Part shown: positions 1-9,273 of the stretch, piece by piece | Layout of the letters: each line of letters opens with the position of its first letter | How positions within the stretch are numbered: the stretch's first letter is position 1 | NCBI RefSeq assembly: GCF_006385785.1 | Contig: NZ_VFSH01000004.1 | Span: 109,970 to 173,969 of the forward strand | DNA: 64,000 nt | Direction of reading: 5' to 3' | Source: Streptococcus shenyangsis | GTDB lineage: Bacteria; Bacillota; Bacilli; Lactobacillales; Streptococcaceae | The notes under the pieces: generated by a model | The model's input: the letters and a program-made list of their open reading frames with translations, nothing else | Told to the model about the DNA's origin: nothing | The model's database searches: none | Translations under genes and position numbers: made by a program

Positions 1-494
1 TCAGAGTGGCTTTTAACTTCAGCTACTGCCCCCTCTGAAGTTGATGAATGCTTTGGATCTTCCGATAAAGTTGAGGGCACTAGCGTTTCAGAGCTGTCGG
101 TTGACTTAGTTGGTGCGACTTCAGAAAGACTAGCCAATACTGAGGTTGAGGTCTCTGTAGTCGCCACATCACTTGTGACTAAAGAAACAGTTGACGATTC
201 ACTCATCAAATATTCTGGTGTGGTTTTGGCACTTGAATCAACGTGTCCTGTAGATGGTAAAGTAGCTACCTCATGCCCTCGATTATTTGTTCCTAAATTT
301 TCACTACTTAAAGGAGAGGGGGAGTCCGTTAAATTAAATTTATTACTATTTGATGCCTCAATCGGGTATGTTTGAGTATCATCTGCAAAAACCACTGTAT
401 TCCCGATTGTCATACATGCACCAATTAATACCATACCAGCAACAGTTACCCATTGGCCTGTTCTGCGTTTTCTTAGTTTTAAAACTTCCTTCAT
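1..494 (-). CDS. Secreted or surface protein, N-terminal part only (runs off the left edge)
   Basis: The gene reads leftwards from ATG at 494, preceded by AGGAG with good spacing, and is open to base 1. The N-terminus (MKEVLKLRKRRTGQW) is a basic stretch with a G-x-W pattern like the KxYKxGKxW type of streptococcal signal peptide. A hydrophobic stretch and a likely cleavage site at VFA-DD (about residue 38) follow. The rest, about 125 residues, is rich in Ser, Thr, Pro and Glu with no recognisable fold. Such a layout is common in streptococcal cell-wall-anchored adhesins and in the variable region of secreted glucosyltransferases. The catalytic or binding part lies outside the window, so the function cannot be given. 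Confidence 0.75.
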   Translation of the reverse strand, partial: MKEVLKLRKRRTGQWVTVAGMVLIGACMTIGNTVVFADDTQTYPIEASNSNKFNLTDSPSPLSSENLGTNNRGHEVATLPSTGHVDSSAKTTPEYLMSESSTVSLVTSDVATTETSTSVLASLSEVAPTKSTDSSETLVPSTLSEDPKHSSTSEGAVAEVKSHS

Positions 495-1002
495 TTAAAT
501 ATCTCCTATTGCAATAATATCTTTCAAGTTACTCTTTGACTGTCTTTTTGATTATCAAATTATTTATTCTTCGTAAAATCTGTCTTAATACTCCTTTCCA
601 GAAAAGTCTGTGCTATACAAAGTAAAGGTTAAACCATTTCTCAAAAAACTCTATTCAAATATGGTAGGACAATTAATTTTTGTCGTCACCTAAACTAATA
701 CTTATACGTTGAAGTAGAACGTGACTAAATTGTTCTCAAACTTTTCATTACTTACAAATAAAATCAATCCTATTTTTGAAAGGCCGTAAAATTATGAAAT
801 ATCTACAAATTACACTGTACGGCTGAAATAATCTGATAATTTACACCTCTTTAGTATTTTAACATAATTCTATTTTTTAAAAAGAAGATTTTTATGAAAA
901 TCCGTTTTTAGCAAGCATTTACATTTTTTAGATACGCCTTTTAATGTTTTATTATTAAACAATTTGAAGATTAGATATATAAAAGACAAACATTAAAAAC
1001 TT
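495..1002. other. AT-rich intergenic region without a gene
   Basis: About 500 bases between the surface-protein start and the IS1182 element. I see no coding frame with a plausible start, no RNA gene and no clear hairpin terminator. It presumably carries the promoter of the leftward surface-protein gene, but no convincing -35/-10 pair could be picked. Confidence 0.5.
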
Positions 1003-1083
1003 AGCCCACTGAAAAAATAAGCCTCTTACTTTTAATAAACTGAAAACCGAGGAATCTCTCATCAATTTGAGCGAATTCCTCGG

Positions 1084-2544
1084 TTATTTTGTATTTATTA
1101 AGGTCATAATTCGTTTCATATTGACCACGAATATGCTTGTTGCTGCCTGTAATTCCATGTTGAAAAGACCTGATGCCCTTGCGACATCAAAGCCATGTCT
1201 ATGTTTTAGTTCGGCATTCTTCGCTTCGATTTTATAGCGATGTCTGGTAATTTCTTTAAAATAAGATGTTTCCTGAAATTTCTTCTGGAAAAGATGGTCG
1301 TTCCTCTTAATAGCTAATGAATAAGTTTTAGACTTTGTCCCCTCCTTATAACAACCTTCCTTGGAAAGGCAACTCTTGCACTTCTCAATGTCAAAGTAAT
1401 GAGTGACAACTTGATTCTTATTTTGATATTTTTTCCCTGTCCTTGTTTTGCGAATAGCCATGTGTCCTTCAGGACAGACAAATAGCCCTGCGTCTTTATT
1501 AAATTCAAACCCATCCTCTTCTTTACGGTAACCTTTTGAAACAGAAGGGTTCAGTTTTGACACCAAATGAATCTTTTCTTTGCGAGCTAGTTGAATATTG
1601 TCCTTTACTGAATAAGCCGCATCACTAATAATAGTCTCGATGTCCAGACTATTTTCCTTTGTTTTAGCATATAACTCAGGTAAATATTTCCTATCACTTT
1701 GTTCGCCAGAAGTGACCACACAAGCAGTAATAATCCGTTCATCCGTCATAGCGATATGACTTTTATATCCATAGAAAGAGCTGTCGGCTGTCTTATGTCC
1801 GAGCCTAGTCTCCTCCTTAACAGAAGCTTCCAAGTATTCTAAGTCGTCCTCAACAGCCTCTTTTAGGTAATTGAACTTTTGAGAGACAGCCGGTAGGGCT
1901 AAGAGTTCCTCGTGTTTTTTAACCATAGCCATTGACTCCTCTGTATATGTCAATTCTGCTTCGAGTTTATCTTCTTGGGGTTTCTTTGGAAATTCTATTT
2001 TGATATCTTCTGAATGTTGATAAATCGTTTTACGTAAAGCTTTTTAACGCTTCCTAAGAATTTCTTGGAGTTTCTTATGATTATAATGAGATTTGGTGTG
2101 AGTGGCATCCACAATGAGGATTTTACTCTTAATCAAGTTGTGTTCGAGTGCAATTTGAACAGACTTCTGAATCAATACACCAAGCAGTTTGTCATCTTTA
2201 ATTCTTAGCTTTCTAAATTTTGTCAGAGAGGATGACTCGATAACAGAATCCTCAGGAGCTAGACCAAGAAAAAATTTAAAGGCCATATCTGACAAGGAAC
2301 GTCCCACCACATCGATATCTGATAACTTATAAATATCTTTTAACAAGAGATATTTGAACATCATAATCGGTGAATAAGCTTTACACCCAAAATCGGGACG
2401 ATAATTCTTTTCTAGTTCATCATGAATAAAGCTAAAATCACAGAGTTCAGTTAGCTGACGAAAAAAGTGGGTTTTAGGAACCACGATATTATACAAACTA
2501 GAATAAGGACTGACATCCATAGTTAACTGATTATCAAGCATCAT
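1084..2544 (-). pseudogene. IS1182-family transposase with one nonsense codon
   Basis: DDE transposase read from ATG at 2544. The N-terminal part (166 codons) has the DUF772-like region and the first catalytic Asp in ILIVDATHTKSHYN. The reading frame meets TAA at 2044-2046 (LRKR-stop-KALRK) and continues in the same frame to 1084. That second part has the second Asp (IISDAAYS) and the final Glu region (EAKNAELKHRHG). Both halves share one frame, so the lesion is a single base substitution (for example TCA to TAA), not a frameshift. The joined protein would be about 486 residues, normal for this family. Unless the stop is read through, the copy cannot move by itself. Confidence 0.85.
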
Positions 2545-2568
2545 TTCACCTCATCTCTAGTATAACAA

Positions 2569-2593
2569 AAAAGCCATCAATTGATGACTTTTT
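2569..2593. terminator. Hairpin at the IS1182 right end, downstream of pflA
   Basis: An imperfect hairpin around CATCAATTGATG lies at 2571-2587, with A-runs on its left and T-runs on its right, so it could terminate in both directions. It lies inside the insertion sequence and probably protects the transposase from, or ends, the pflA transcript. Confidence 0.45.
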
Positions 2594-2622
2594 CAGTGGG
2601 CTCTTTTCCATCCAGCTTCTTT

Positions 2623-3417
2623 TTATCCATGTACACGTTTCATATAGTCTTGATAACTTTCGGTATCCATGAGTTTTTTAGCGTTCTTGACGCGATCTGC
2701 TGTTGGTGGTTTAACCCCTTCGAGAGAATAAGGAATTCCCAATTCACGCCATTTGAACTCACCCATGGTGTGATAAGGTAGAATTTCAAACTTATCAACA
2801 TTTTTGAGGGTCTTGACGAACTTACCAAGTTCAATCAAGTCATCATCTCTATCTGTCAATCCTGGAACTAGCACGTGGCGAATCCAGACAGGTTTTCCAA
2901 TATCTGATAGATACTGGGCACAAGCCAAGATATTTTTATTGGTTTGGCTAGTAACAATCTTGTGCTGTTCTTCGTTGATTTCCTTGATATCCAAGAGAAC
3001 CAAGTCAGTAACAGCCATTAATTTGTCAAACTTTTCAAGGTAACGTGGTTTATTACGGAAAGGAAGTGCACAGGTATCCAAGGTACAGTGGATTCCTTGT
3101 TCCTTAGCCTTGGTAAAGAGGGCAATCAAGAAATCAATCTGCAAGAGTGCTTCTCCCCCACTGACTGTAATACCACCCTTATTTCCCCAGAAACCGCGAT
3201 AGCGCAAAGCCTCTGCCAAGACATCATCTACTGTCCGTTCACGTGATTTATTGGATTCCATAGCCCAAGTGTCCGGGTTGTGGCAATACTGGCAACGCAT
3301 GTGACAGCCCTGCAAAAAGACAATAAAGCGAATACCAGGCCCATCTACTGACCCAAAGCTTTCTGTCGAATGCACCATTCCTGTCACTTGTCCATAATCA
3401 ATTGTTTCTTCAGACAT
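2623..3417 (-). CDS. pflA: Pyruvate formate-lyase activating enzyme
   Basis: Radical S-adenosylmethionine enzyme of 264 residues that installs the glycyl radical on pyruvate formate-lyase, allowing anaerobic conversion of pyruvate and CoA to formate and acetyl-CoA in the cytoplasm. The family cysteine motif CxxxCxxC is seen as GCHMRCQYCHNP near residues 34-45. The following GGITVSGGEALLQ is the usual SAM-binding GGE region. The start at 3417 has AAGGAAGG upstream. An extended -10 (TGATATAAT) and a cre-like sequence lie upstream, which fits carbon-source control. The IS1182 copy begins only about 20 bases after the stop. Confidence 0.95.
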   Translation of the reverse strand: MSEETIDYGQVTGMVHSTESFGSVDGPGIRFIVFLQGCHMRCQYCHNPDTWAMESNKSRERTVDDVLAEALRYRGFWGNKGGITVSGGEALLQIDFLIALFTKAKEQGIHCTLDTCALPFRNKPRYLEKFDKLMAVTDLVLLDIKEINEEQHKIVTSQTNKNILACAQYLSDIGKPVWIRHVLVPGLTDRDDDLIELGKFVKTLKNVDKFEILPYHTMGEFKWRELGIPYSLEGVKPPTADRVKNAKKLMDTESYQDYMKRVHG

Positions 3418-3429
3418 ATCGTTACCTTC

Positions 3430-3446
3430 CTTGAAAACGTTTTATA
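3430..3446 (-). promoter_or_regulatory. Candidate cre (CcpA) site upstream of pflA
   Basis: TTGAAAACGTTTTATA at about 3431-3446 matches the streptococcal cre consensus WWTGAAARCGYTTTCWW except at one flanking W and the C of the right arm. It sits between the -10 (3452-3457) and the pflA start, a roadblock position. The window also encodes CcpA (25311-26321). Confidence 0.45.
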
Positions 3447-3451
3447 GTTTT

Positions 3452-3479
3452 ATTATATCACGACTCGAAGGAAAAACAA
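3452..3479 (-). promoter_or_regulatory. pflA promoter
   Basis: On the minus strand TATAAT (3452-3457) is preceded by TGA, giving an extended -10. TTGTTT lies 16 bases further upstream (3474-3479). Confidence 0.5.
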
Positions 3480-3542
3480 GATTTTTGCCTATTTTTTAGA
3501 AAGCAATCTGTTTTTCAATTTCATTTTCAATTAATTATCATT

Positions 3543-4793
3543 CTATTCTTCAAAATCAAAGCCATACAAGGTTGCAAAGTAGTCCTCAGGGCGCTCTGCA
3601 CGGCGGATTTGACGGACTTTACCTTCTTCAGTATAAAGGATTTCCGCAGAACGAAGTTTGGCGTTGTACTGGTAGCCCATTGAAAAACCGTGGGCACCTG
3701 TATCATGAATTACCAGCAAATCACCGATTTCTGTATGAGGCAGTTCCCGATTCACTGCAAATTTATCATTGTTTTCACAGAGTGAACCGACCACATCTAC
3801 CAATTCAGATGGTCCATCTGGGTGAGTCAGATTGGTGATATGGTGGTAGGCTCCGTACATGGCTGGACGCATGAGATTGACTGCTGATGCATCCACACCT
3901 AGATAGGTACGGTAAGTTTTCTTCTTATGAGTGACTCTTGTGACCAAAGCACCGTGAGGGGCTAGCATAAAACGACCCAATTCGGTGTAAATCTTAACCT
4001 GACCAAGACCTGCTGGCGTAAGTACCTCTTCATATACCTTACGAACCCCCTCACCAATCAAGGCGATATCGTTCGGCTCCTGGTCTGGACGATAGTTGAC
4101 ACCAATACCGCCAGAAAGATTGATAAAATCTAGCGAAATGTCCAACTTTTCCTTGATTTCAACAGCCAATTCAAAAAGCTGACGGGCCAACTCTGGATAA
4201 TAGAGATGGGTCACGGTATTGGACGCTAGGAAGGAGTGAATCCCAAAAGTCTTAGCTCCTTTTTCCTTCAAGATGGCAAAGGCTTCAAAGAGCTGGTCCT
4301 TGGTCATGCCAAACTTGGCTTCTCCAGGATTATCCATTATGTTTGTCCCCAGCTCAAAAACACCTCCAGGATTGTAACGACATGAGATGATTTCTGGAAT
4401 TCCTGCTGCTCGCTCCAGATGTTCAATATCTTCAAAGGCATCCAAGTTAATGGTCGCACCCAATTCACGCGCATAGGCGTATTCCTTGTCTGGCGTGTTG
4501 TTTGAAGAGAACATAATCTCAGAACCAGGGAAATCCAGTTTATGACTCATCAAAAGCTCCACATAACTAGAGCAATCCACACCACAGCCTTCCTCTTGGA
4601 GAATTTTCAAAATAGCTGGTGTTGGAGTAGCCTTAACTGCAAAATATTCCTTAAAGCCCTTGTTCCACGAAAAGGCTTGGTTGACGGCTCTTGCCTTCTC
4701 ACGAATCCCCTTCTCATCATACAAGTGAAAGGGTGTCGGGAACTCGGCAACAATCTCTTCTAAGTCTTCTTTATTGATAAATGGTGTTTTCAT
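3543..4793 (-). CDS. lysA: Diaminopimelate decarboxylase-type PLP enzyme
   Basis: Fold-type III pyridoxal phosphate decarboxylase of 416 residues, expected to convert meso-diaminopimelate to lysine and CO2, the last step of lysine synthesis. The PLP lysine is in YFAVKATPTP (about residue 53). The glycine-rich phosphate-binding region is NLSGGIGVNYRP, and the C-terminal substrate Cys is in VGSLCENND. The start at 4793 follows AAGGAAGCTT. The protein is a single gene between pflA and purR. Related carboxynorspermidine and arginine decarboxylases share the fold, so the exact substrate rests on overall similarity. Confidence 0.85.
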   Translation of the reverse strand: MKTPFINKEDLEEIVAEFPTPFHLYDEKGIREKARAVNQAFSWNKGFKEYFAVKATPTPAILKILQEEGCGVDCSSYVELLMSHKLDFPGSEIMFSSNNTPDKEYAYARELGATINLDAFEDIEHLERAAGIPEIISCRYNPGGVFELGTNIMDNPGEAKFGMTKDQLFEAFAILKEKGAKTFGIHSFLASNTVTHLYYPELARQLFELAVEIKEKLDISLDFINLSGGIGVNYRPDQEPNDIALIGEGVRKVYEEVLTPAGLGQVKIYTELGRFMLAPHGALVTRVTHKKKTYRTYLGVDASAVNLMRPAMYGAYHHITNLTHPDGPSELVDVVGSLCENNDKFAVNRELPHTEIGDLLVIHDTGAHGFSMGYQYNAKLRSAEILYTEEGKVRQIRRAERPEDYFATLYGFDFEE

Positions 4794-4816
4794 AAGCTTC
4801 CTTCTATTCTATTTGC

Positions 4817-4851
4817 AAAGAAAGGCTGGGACAATCGTTCCAACCTTTAGT
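4817..4851 (-). terminator. Probable terminator of purR
   Basis: AAAGGCTGGGA and TTCCAACCTTT pair around CAATCG with two bulged positions, just after the purR stop. The T-tract on the minus strand is interrupted, so termination may be incomplete. Confidence 0.45.
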
Positions 4852-4859
4852 TCTATCTC

Positions 4860-5687
4860 TTATTTATCTTCGTCAAAGATATTGCCAACCTCAACATCTA
4901 TGGCTTGGTTCTTGACATCAATATTGGTTACCTTCAAGAGTGACTTGTAGTCAAACTGCTTTTCACGTTCTTCTTGGGCATTGTCCGCAAAGACCGCTAC
5001 ACCTGCTAGTTCTGAGTCGAACTCGCGCAAGAGGCTGATCATCCCGTTGACAGTTCCGCCACCTTTCAAGAAGTCATCCACAATCAAGACACGGCTTCCT
5101 GCCTTGAGACTACGTTTTGAAAGGAACATTTTCTCGATACGGTCACCACTTGAACCGGATACATAGTTGACGCTGACAGTTGAACCTTCGGTAATTTTCA
5201 GGTCACGGCGCACAATAACAAAGGGAACATTGAGGACATTGGCAACTGCATTTGCAAGTGGAACACCCTTAGTCGCTACGGTCATAACCGCATCAATTTT
5301 TTGGTCCATAAAGCTCTTGGCAATAATGCGACCAATATTTTTCAAGATAGATGGTGTACTAAGCAAATCAGACAGATAGATATAACCACCTGGCAAGATA
5401 CGATCGCTTTCTGACAACTTGGCACGCAAGTCCTCCACCATTTCCTTGGCATCCTGGCTCGAAATAGAAGGTGTAAAGATGACACCACCTCCGGCTCCAG
5501 TTACTGTCTGGATATGACCGATTTCGATTTCCTCAAAAGCTCGTTTGATAATCACGATATCTTCTGAGATGGATGATTTAGCAGATTCATACTTTTCAGC
5601 AAAAGTATTGAGACTAGTTAGTTTATAAGGATTATTAATCAAATAGTTGGAAATGACAACCATCCGATCACTTCTTCTTAATTTCAT
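4860..5687 (-). CDS. purR: Purine operon regulator PurR
   Basis: PRPP-responsive regulator of purine genes, 275 residues, with an N-terminal winged helix (about residues 1-75) and a C-terminal phosphoribosyltransferase-like domain. The PRPP-binding loop is VLIVDDFLKGGGTVNGM. In Lactococcus it activates, and in Bacillus it represses, genes with PurBox sequences. The chosen start at 5687 (MKLRRSDRM) matches the family N-terminus; an in-frame ATG lies six codons upstream and neither has a strong ribosome binding site. A PurBox-like sequence lies near its own -10, suggesting autoregulation. A second such site precedes the purine permease at 31617-33035. Confidence 0.9.
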   Translation of the reverse strand: MKLRRSDRMVVISNYLINNPYKLTSLNTFAEKYESAKSSISEDIVIIKRAFEEIEIGHIQTVTGAGGGVIFTPSISSQDAKEMVEDLRAKLSESDRILPGGYIYLSDLLSTPSILKNIGRIIAKSFMDQKIDAVMTVATKGVPLANAVANVLNVPFVIVRRDLKITEGSTVSVNYVSGSSGDRIEKMFLSKRSLKAGSRVLIVDDFLKGGGTVNGMISLLREFDSELAGVAVFADNAQEEREKQFDYKSLLKVTNIDVKNQAIDVEVGNIFDEDK

Positions 5688-5725
5688 TTCTATTTCCCAT
5701 TTCATTTAATTTTGATATTTTGTCT

Positions 5726-5758
5726 ATTATACCATATTCACATAAAAAAACGAACATT
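5726..5758 (-). promoter_or_regulatory. purR promoter with PurBox-like site
   Basis: On the minus strand TGGTATAAT is an extended -10 (TATAAT at 5726-5731). On the plus strand 5746-5758 reads AAAAACGAACATT, one mismatch from the PurBox consensus AWWWCCGAACWWT, covering the -35 zone. Confidence 0.55.
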
Positions 5759-5792
5759 CTTATCCTAAAAAATGCTCATTTTTCTTAAATTA

Positions 5793-6734
5793 TTAATCTA
5801 GATCTGGTTTATAGAAGGAACGATTGTCCATAGCGAAGATTTTATTGGTCATCTCTCCCTTATCCACCAAAGCCAGAGCTGTTGACATCATCATCATGCT
5901 TGCATCCAGATTATCAATCATATGGATAATCTCTGCTTCCATAATGCGTGGACGGACTGGACTCCCATACTCAAGCAAGCCATGGTGACTAAGGATAACA
6001 TGGCGGAGCAGAACGACTTCTTCCTTGGTATCATCAATGCCAAGTTCCATAACTGTCTTGGTAATTTCGCTATCAATTAGAGCAATATGCCCAAGAAGAT
6101 TGCCTCTAACTGTGTACTCGGTCTGATCTGGTCCCGTCAACTCGATGACCTTAGCCAAGTCATGCAGCATAATCCCCGCATAAAGCAGACTCTTATTAAG
6201 CTGAGGATAGACCTCGCTAACGACATCTGCCAAACGCACCATGGTCGCCGTATGATAGGCCAATCCCGTTTCAAAGGCATGGTGATTGGTCTTGGCTGCT
6301 GGATAAGAGTAAAATTCCTTGTCGTACTTGGTGTAGAGATTTCGGACAATCCGTTGCCAAACAGGATTGTCGATTTTGAAAATCATTTGCGACATATAGT
6401 CACGGATTTCCTTGACATCAACTGGCGACTTGACCTTGAAATCAGCTGGGTCATTGGGCTCGCCAGGTTGAGGCAGGCGGAGAGTAATTTGATTGACTTG
6501 AGGGGTGTTGTTATAAACTTCTCGGCGCCCTTTCATGTGGACAACCTTACCTGCGGTAAAGGCCTCAATGTTATGAGGTTGGGCATCCCAGAGCTTCCCA
6601 TCAATCTCGCCACTATCATCTTGGAAGGTAAAGGCTAGGTAGTTTTTCCCAGCTCGAGTTTGCCTCAGGTCAGCTGATTTGATTAGGTAAAATCCTTCAA
6701 ACAGCTCATCTTTTTTCATGTGACTAATCTTCAT
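5793..6734 (-). CDS. yhaM: 3'-5' exoribonuclease YhaM / Cmp-binding factor Cbf1
   Basis: Protein of 313 residues with an N-terminal OB-fold (about residues 15-110) and a C-terminal HD domain. Metal ligands are visible in HHAFETGLAYHT and MLHDLAKV. The family trims RNA from the 3' end; in pneumococcus it is called Cbf1 and acts on small RNA ends. The start at 6734 (MKISHMKKDEL) has GAGGAAG upstream and overlaps the end of rmuC by 11 bases, so the two are translationally coupled. More upstream in-frame starts lie inside rmuC and are unlikely. Confidence 0.9.
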   Translation of the reverse strand: MKISHMKKDELFEGFYLIKSADLRQTRAGKNYLAFTFQDDSGEIDGKLWDAQPHNIEAFTAGKVVHMKGRREVYNNTPQVNQITLRLPQPGEPNDPADFKVKSPVDVKEIRDYMSQMIFKIDNPVWQRIVRNLYTKYDKEFYSYPAAKTNHHAFETGLAYHTATMVRLADVVSEVYPQLNKSLLYAGIMLHDLAKVIELTGPDQTEYTVRGNLLGHIALIDSEITKTVMELGIDDTKEEVVLLRHVILSHHGLLEYGSPVRPRIMEAEIIHMIDNLDASMMMMSTALALVDKGEMTNKIFAMDNRSFYKPDLD

Positions 6735-7980
6735 ATTCTTCCTCATTTTCTTGGAAATGGAGTAGATCAAGCGCAGGCTCACCTTCTGATAACTCAATGT
6801 GACGGAGCGTCCGCTCGATAGCTGTGGTGCGACGGTTTAATAGTTCATCAATATTGCCAGAGGCATGTTGGAGATGTTTTTGTGCCTTGACCAGAATGCC
6901 ACCAAACTTGCTAAACTCAGTCTTGACGCTAGCAAGAGTCTTGCTGATATGGTCGGCACTTTTTTGGATATTAAGGGTTTTGAAGCCAACTGATAGGGAG
7001 TTAAGAAGAGCTGATAGGGTACTTGGACCTGCGACAATAATCTGCTCCTCCCTTCTCAAATCATCAAAGAAGACAGGATTGCGGACGATTTCTGAGTAGA
7101 GACCTTCTGTCGGAACAAACAAAACTCCAAAATTGGTCGTCCGAGGTGGTGCTATGTACTTGTTCCTAATATCCTTAGCAAAACGCTTGACACTTGCTAG
7201 GAGCGACTTACGACAGCGTTCGATTTCATCCTTGTCACCTACTTCATAGGCTTCTTCTAGGCGGTAATAATCTGCCAGTGGAAACTTAGAGTCAATTGGC
7301 AGATAGACGTATTCCTGGTCGCCTTGCCCAGGCAGCTTGATGGCATACTCCACTCGCTCGCTAGAGTTTTCAACTGTTGCGAATTCTCGTTCATACTGGG
7401 CAGGGGTCATGATATCCTCGATGATTTGCCCCAGTTGCAATTCTCCCAGAATCCCTCGCGTTTTAGTTCCAGAGAGAACCTTGTTGAGGGCGCCAACATC
7501 ACGGGCAACTGTCTGCATTTCTCCAAGGCCACGATTGACAGACTCCAGTTGTTTGGAAACTGTCTCAAAGGAAGCCTGCAATCGTGTCTGCAAGGTCTTT
7601 TCTAACTTTTCCTCGACTGTCTGGCGCATTTGTTCCAGACGTTGCTCATTTGATTCCTGCAAGGATTGGAGACGTTGGTCGGTCTTATCTCTGGTTTGGA
7701 GGAGATTCTCAGTCATTTCTTGACGAACTTGAGTTAAGCCTTGGTGCAATTCGATTCGCACTTCTTGCAAACGGTCGCTGACAGCCACTTCCAAATCTTT
7801 TTGGTCCAACTGGCTGGCTTGTCTGGCTTGTTCAAAACGGTAATCCAACTGGTCTGACAAGTGATCTGCCTGTTCCTCCAAGCTCTTGGTCAGATGTTTT
7901 TCCTGCTTATCCTGCCTCTGCCAAATCAGAAAGAGTCCAGCTAGGTTGGCAATCAATAATAGAACAAGTAAACTTTCCAT
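6724..7980 (-). CDS. rmuC: DNA recombination protein RmuC homologue
   Basis: Protein of 418 residues that starts with a membrane-spanning helix (MESLLVLLLIANLAGLFLIW). A long coiled coil rich in Gln, Glu and Arg follows (about residues 25-150), then the RmuC nuclease-like domain. RmuC proteins limit DNA rearrangement at inverted repeats; the biochemical activity is poorly defined. The start at 7980 is preceded by AGGAGG. It lies one base after the stop of the thiamine pyrophosphokinase gene and overlaps yhaM, so these genes form a tight operon with rpe, rsgA and rsmA. Confidence 0.88.
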   Translation of the reverse strand: MESLLVLLLIANLAGLFLIWQRQDKQEKHLTKSLEEQADHLSDQLDYRFEQARQASQLDQKDLEVAVSDRLQEVRIELHQGLTQVRQEMTENLLQTRDKTDQRLQSLQESNEQRLEQMRQTVEEKLEKTLQTRLQASFETVSKQLESVNRGLGEMQTVARDVGALNKVLSGTKTRGILGELQLGQIIEDIMTPAQYEREFATVENSSERVEYAIKLPGQGDQEYVYLPIDSKFPLADYYRLEEAYEVGDKDEIERCRKSLLASVKRFAKDIRNKYIAPPRTTNFGVLFVPTEGLYSEIVRNPVFFDDLRREEQIIVAGPSTLSALLNSLSVGFKTLNIQKSADHISKTLASVKTEFSKFGGILVKAQKHLQHASGNIDELLNRRTTAIERTLRHIELSEGEPALDLLHFQENEEEYED

Positions 7981-7981
7981 C

Positions 7982-8644
7982 CTACCTCCTGTCCTTACTA
8001 TGTAGCACGACCACATAGCCATCTGGGCAAGTCACCGAAACTTCCCTATCTATATATTCGTTAGAAGCGTACACTTTTTTAAAGAAAAAATTGTCCTCTG
8101 TCAACTCATACTTGGCACCGAGAATAGTCAGCTGGCTATCCCGAACCGGCATAAAGGCTAGATAATCGTAGTCTGAACGGGGATGTAGCTGACTGGTCCC
8201 TTCTGGACAATAGGCAATCAAATTTTGCCCATCCTCAATTTCTATCTGGCGCATATAAGGCGCCAACTTGGGATTGCTAGGAAGAAAAACATTGGCCAGC
8301 ATGTGATCAATACGGCCACCCAAAGCACCGAAAATAGTAACCTCAGCCTGAGGATTTTGCTCAAAAATGGTTAAGAGAGCCAATTCCAAATCGGTATCAT
8401 CCTTTTCTGGCTGGGCTTGAACAAAGCGCAGGGCACGTTTTTGAATCACCTGTCGCTCTTCTTCGGTCACAGAATCAAAATCTCCAACCGCTAGAGCAAG
8501 AGGTAGGTTTTCCTCCAAGACCCAGAGCGAACCCCGATCCACACCAACAAAAGCATCAAAATCTGTCCGATAATGACCGCGGTCTCCGCCAGCAAAAACG
8601 GCAACCCTAGTCCAATTGTTTTCTGAGAGTTTGTACTCGCTCAT
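7982..8644 (-). CDS. Thiamine pyrophosphokinase
   Basis: Enzyme of 220 residues that transfers pyrophosphate from ATP to thiamine. The family Asp-rich motifs are visible: VGVDRG, AVGDFDSVTEEE and PEKDDTDLELAL, followed by GALGGRIDHMLAN. The start at 8644 (MSEYKL) is chosen for GGGAG six bases upstream. It overlaps the 3' end of rpe by 38 bases in another frame, a usual arrangement for rpe-thiN pairs in firmicutes. Gene names thiN or tnr3 are used in relatives. Confidence 0.9.
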   Translation of the reverse strand: MSEYKLSENNWTRVAVFAGGDRGHYRTDFDAFVGVDRGSLWVLEENLPLALAVGDFDSVTEEERQVIQKRALRFVQAQPEKDDTDLELALLTIFEQNPQAEVTIFGALGGRIDHMLANVFLPSNPKLAPYMRQIEIEDGQNLIAYCPEGTSQLHPRSDYDYLAFMPVRDSQLTILGAKYELTEDNFFFKKVYASNEYIDREVSVTCPDGYVVVLHSKDRR

Positions 8645-9263
8645 TGACTTCTCCCTTAAAGACATAGGAACCTGCTACAAAAACGGTCGCACCAGCTTCT
8701 TTAGCTTGAGCAATCGTTTTATCATCAATCCCACCATCCACTTCGATTTCAAAGTTCAAACCTTTTTCATAACGAAGGGCAACCAACTCACGAACCTTAT
8801 CCATGGCTTCAGGTAGAAAAGCTTGCCCACCGAAGCCAGGATTCACCGTCATGACCAAAACTTGGTCAACTAGGTGAAGCACGTGCTTGATAGCCTCAAC
8901 AGGCGTTCCAGGATTGATAACAACCGATGGTTTGACACCTAGAGAACGAATCTTTTGAAGGGCACCGTGGATATGAGGCGTTGCTTCCACATGGATACTG
9001 ATGATGTCAGCTCCTGCACGCGCGAAATCCTCTAAATGATGTTCGGGATTTGATACCATCAAATGGCAGTCAAAGACCATCTTACTATGAGAACGAAGAC
9101 TTTCGACCACACCTGCGCCAAAGCTGATTTGTGGCACAAAGTGACCATCCATGATATCGATATGGGCATATTCTGCCCCAGTTGCTTCTAGGCGTTTAAT
9201 TTCACGTTCAAAGTTGGCATAATCTGCTGCCAGAATTGACGGAGCAATCTTGTATTGAGACAT
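8607..9263 (-). CDS. rpe: Ribulose-phosphate 3-epimerase
   Basis: TIM-barrel enzyme of 218 residues interconverting ribulose 5-phosphate and xylulose 5-phosphate in the pentose phosphate pathway. The N-terminal signature KIAPSILAADY, the metal-binding HIDIMDGHFVP and the GxGGQ loop (VNPGFGGQAFLP) are all present, as is EVDGGI near the C-terminus. The start at 9263 follows AAGGAG; longer in-frame readings begin inside rsgA and lack a ribosome binding site. Confidence 0.95.
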   Translation of the reverse strand: MSQYKIAPSILAADYANFEREIKRLEATGAEYAHIDIMDGHFVPQISFGAGVVESLRSHSKMVFDCHLMVSNPEHHLEDFARAGADIISIHVEATPHIHGALQKIRSLGVKPSVVINPGTPVEAIKHVLHLVDQVLVMTVNPGFGGQAFLPEAMDKVRELVALRYEKGLNFEIEVDGGIDDKTIAQAKEAGATVFVAGSYVFKGEVNERVQTLRKQLD

Positions 9264-9273
9264 AGGTTTCTCC

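Larger units (their letters stand above)
1003..2602 (-). mobile_element. IS1182-family insertion sequence, about 1.6 kb, inactive
   Basis: The ends are inverted repeats: AGCCCACTGAAAAA at 1003-1016 and its complement TTTTTCAGTGGGCT at 2589-2602 (14 of 14). One transposase gene on the minus strand fills the interior but is interrupted by an in-frame stop. No clear target duplication was found (flanks AAAACTT and CTTTTCC). The right end abuts the 3' end of pflA, so pflA transcripts run into the element unless stopped by the hairpin near 2569-2593. Confidence 0.85.

Noticed and set aside
175..375. Plus-strand frame of 66 codons near the left edge
   Set aside because: It is antisense to the Ser/Thr-rich surface protein, which has a signal peptide and a good ribosome binding site.
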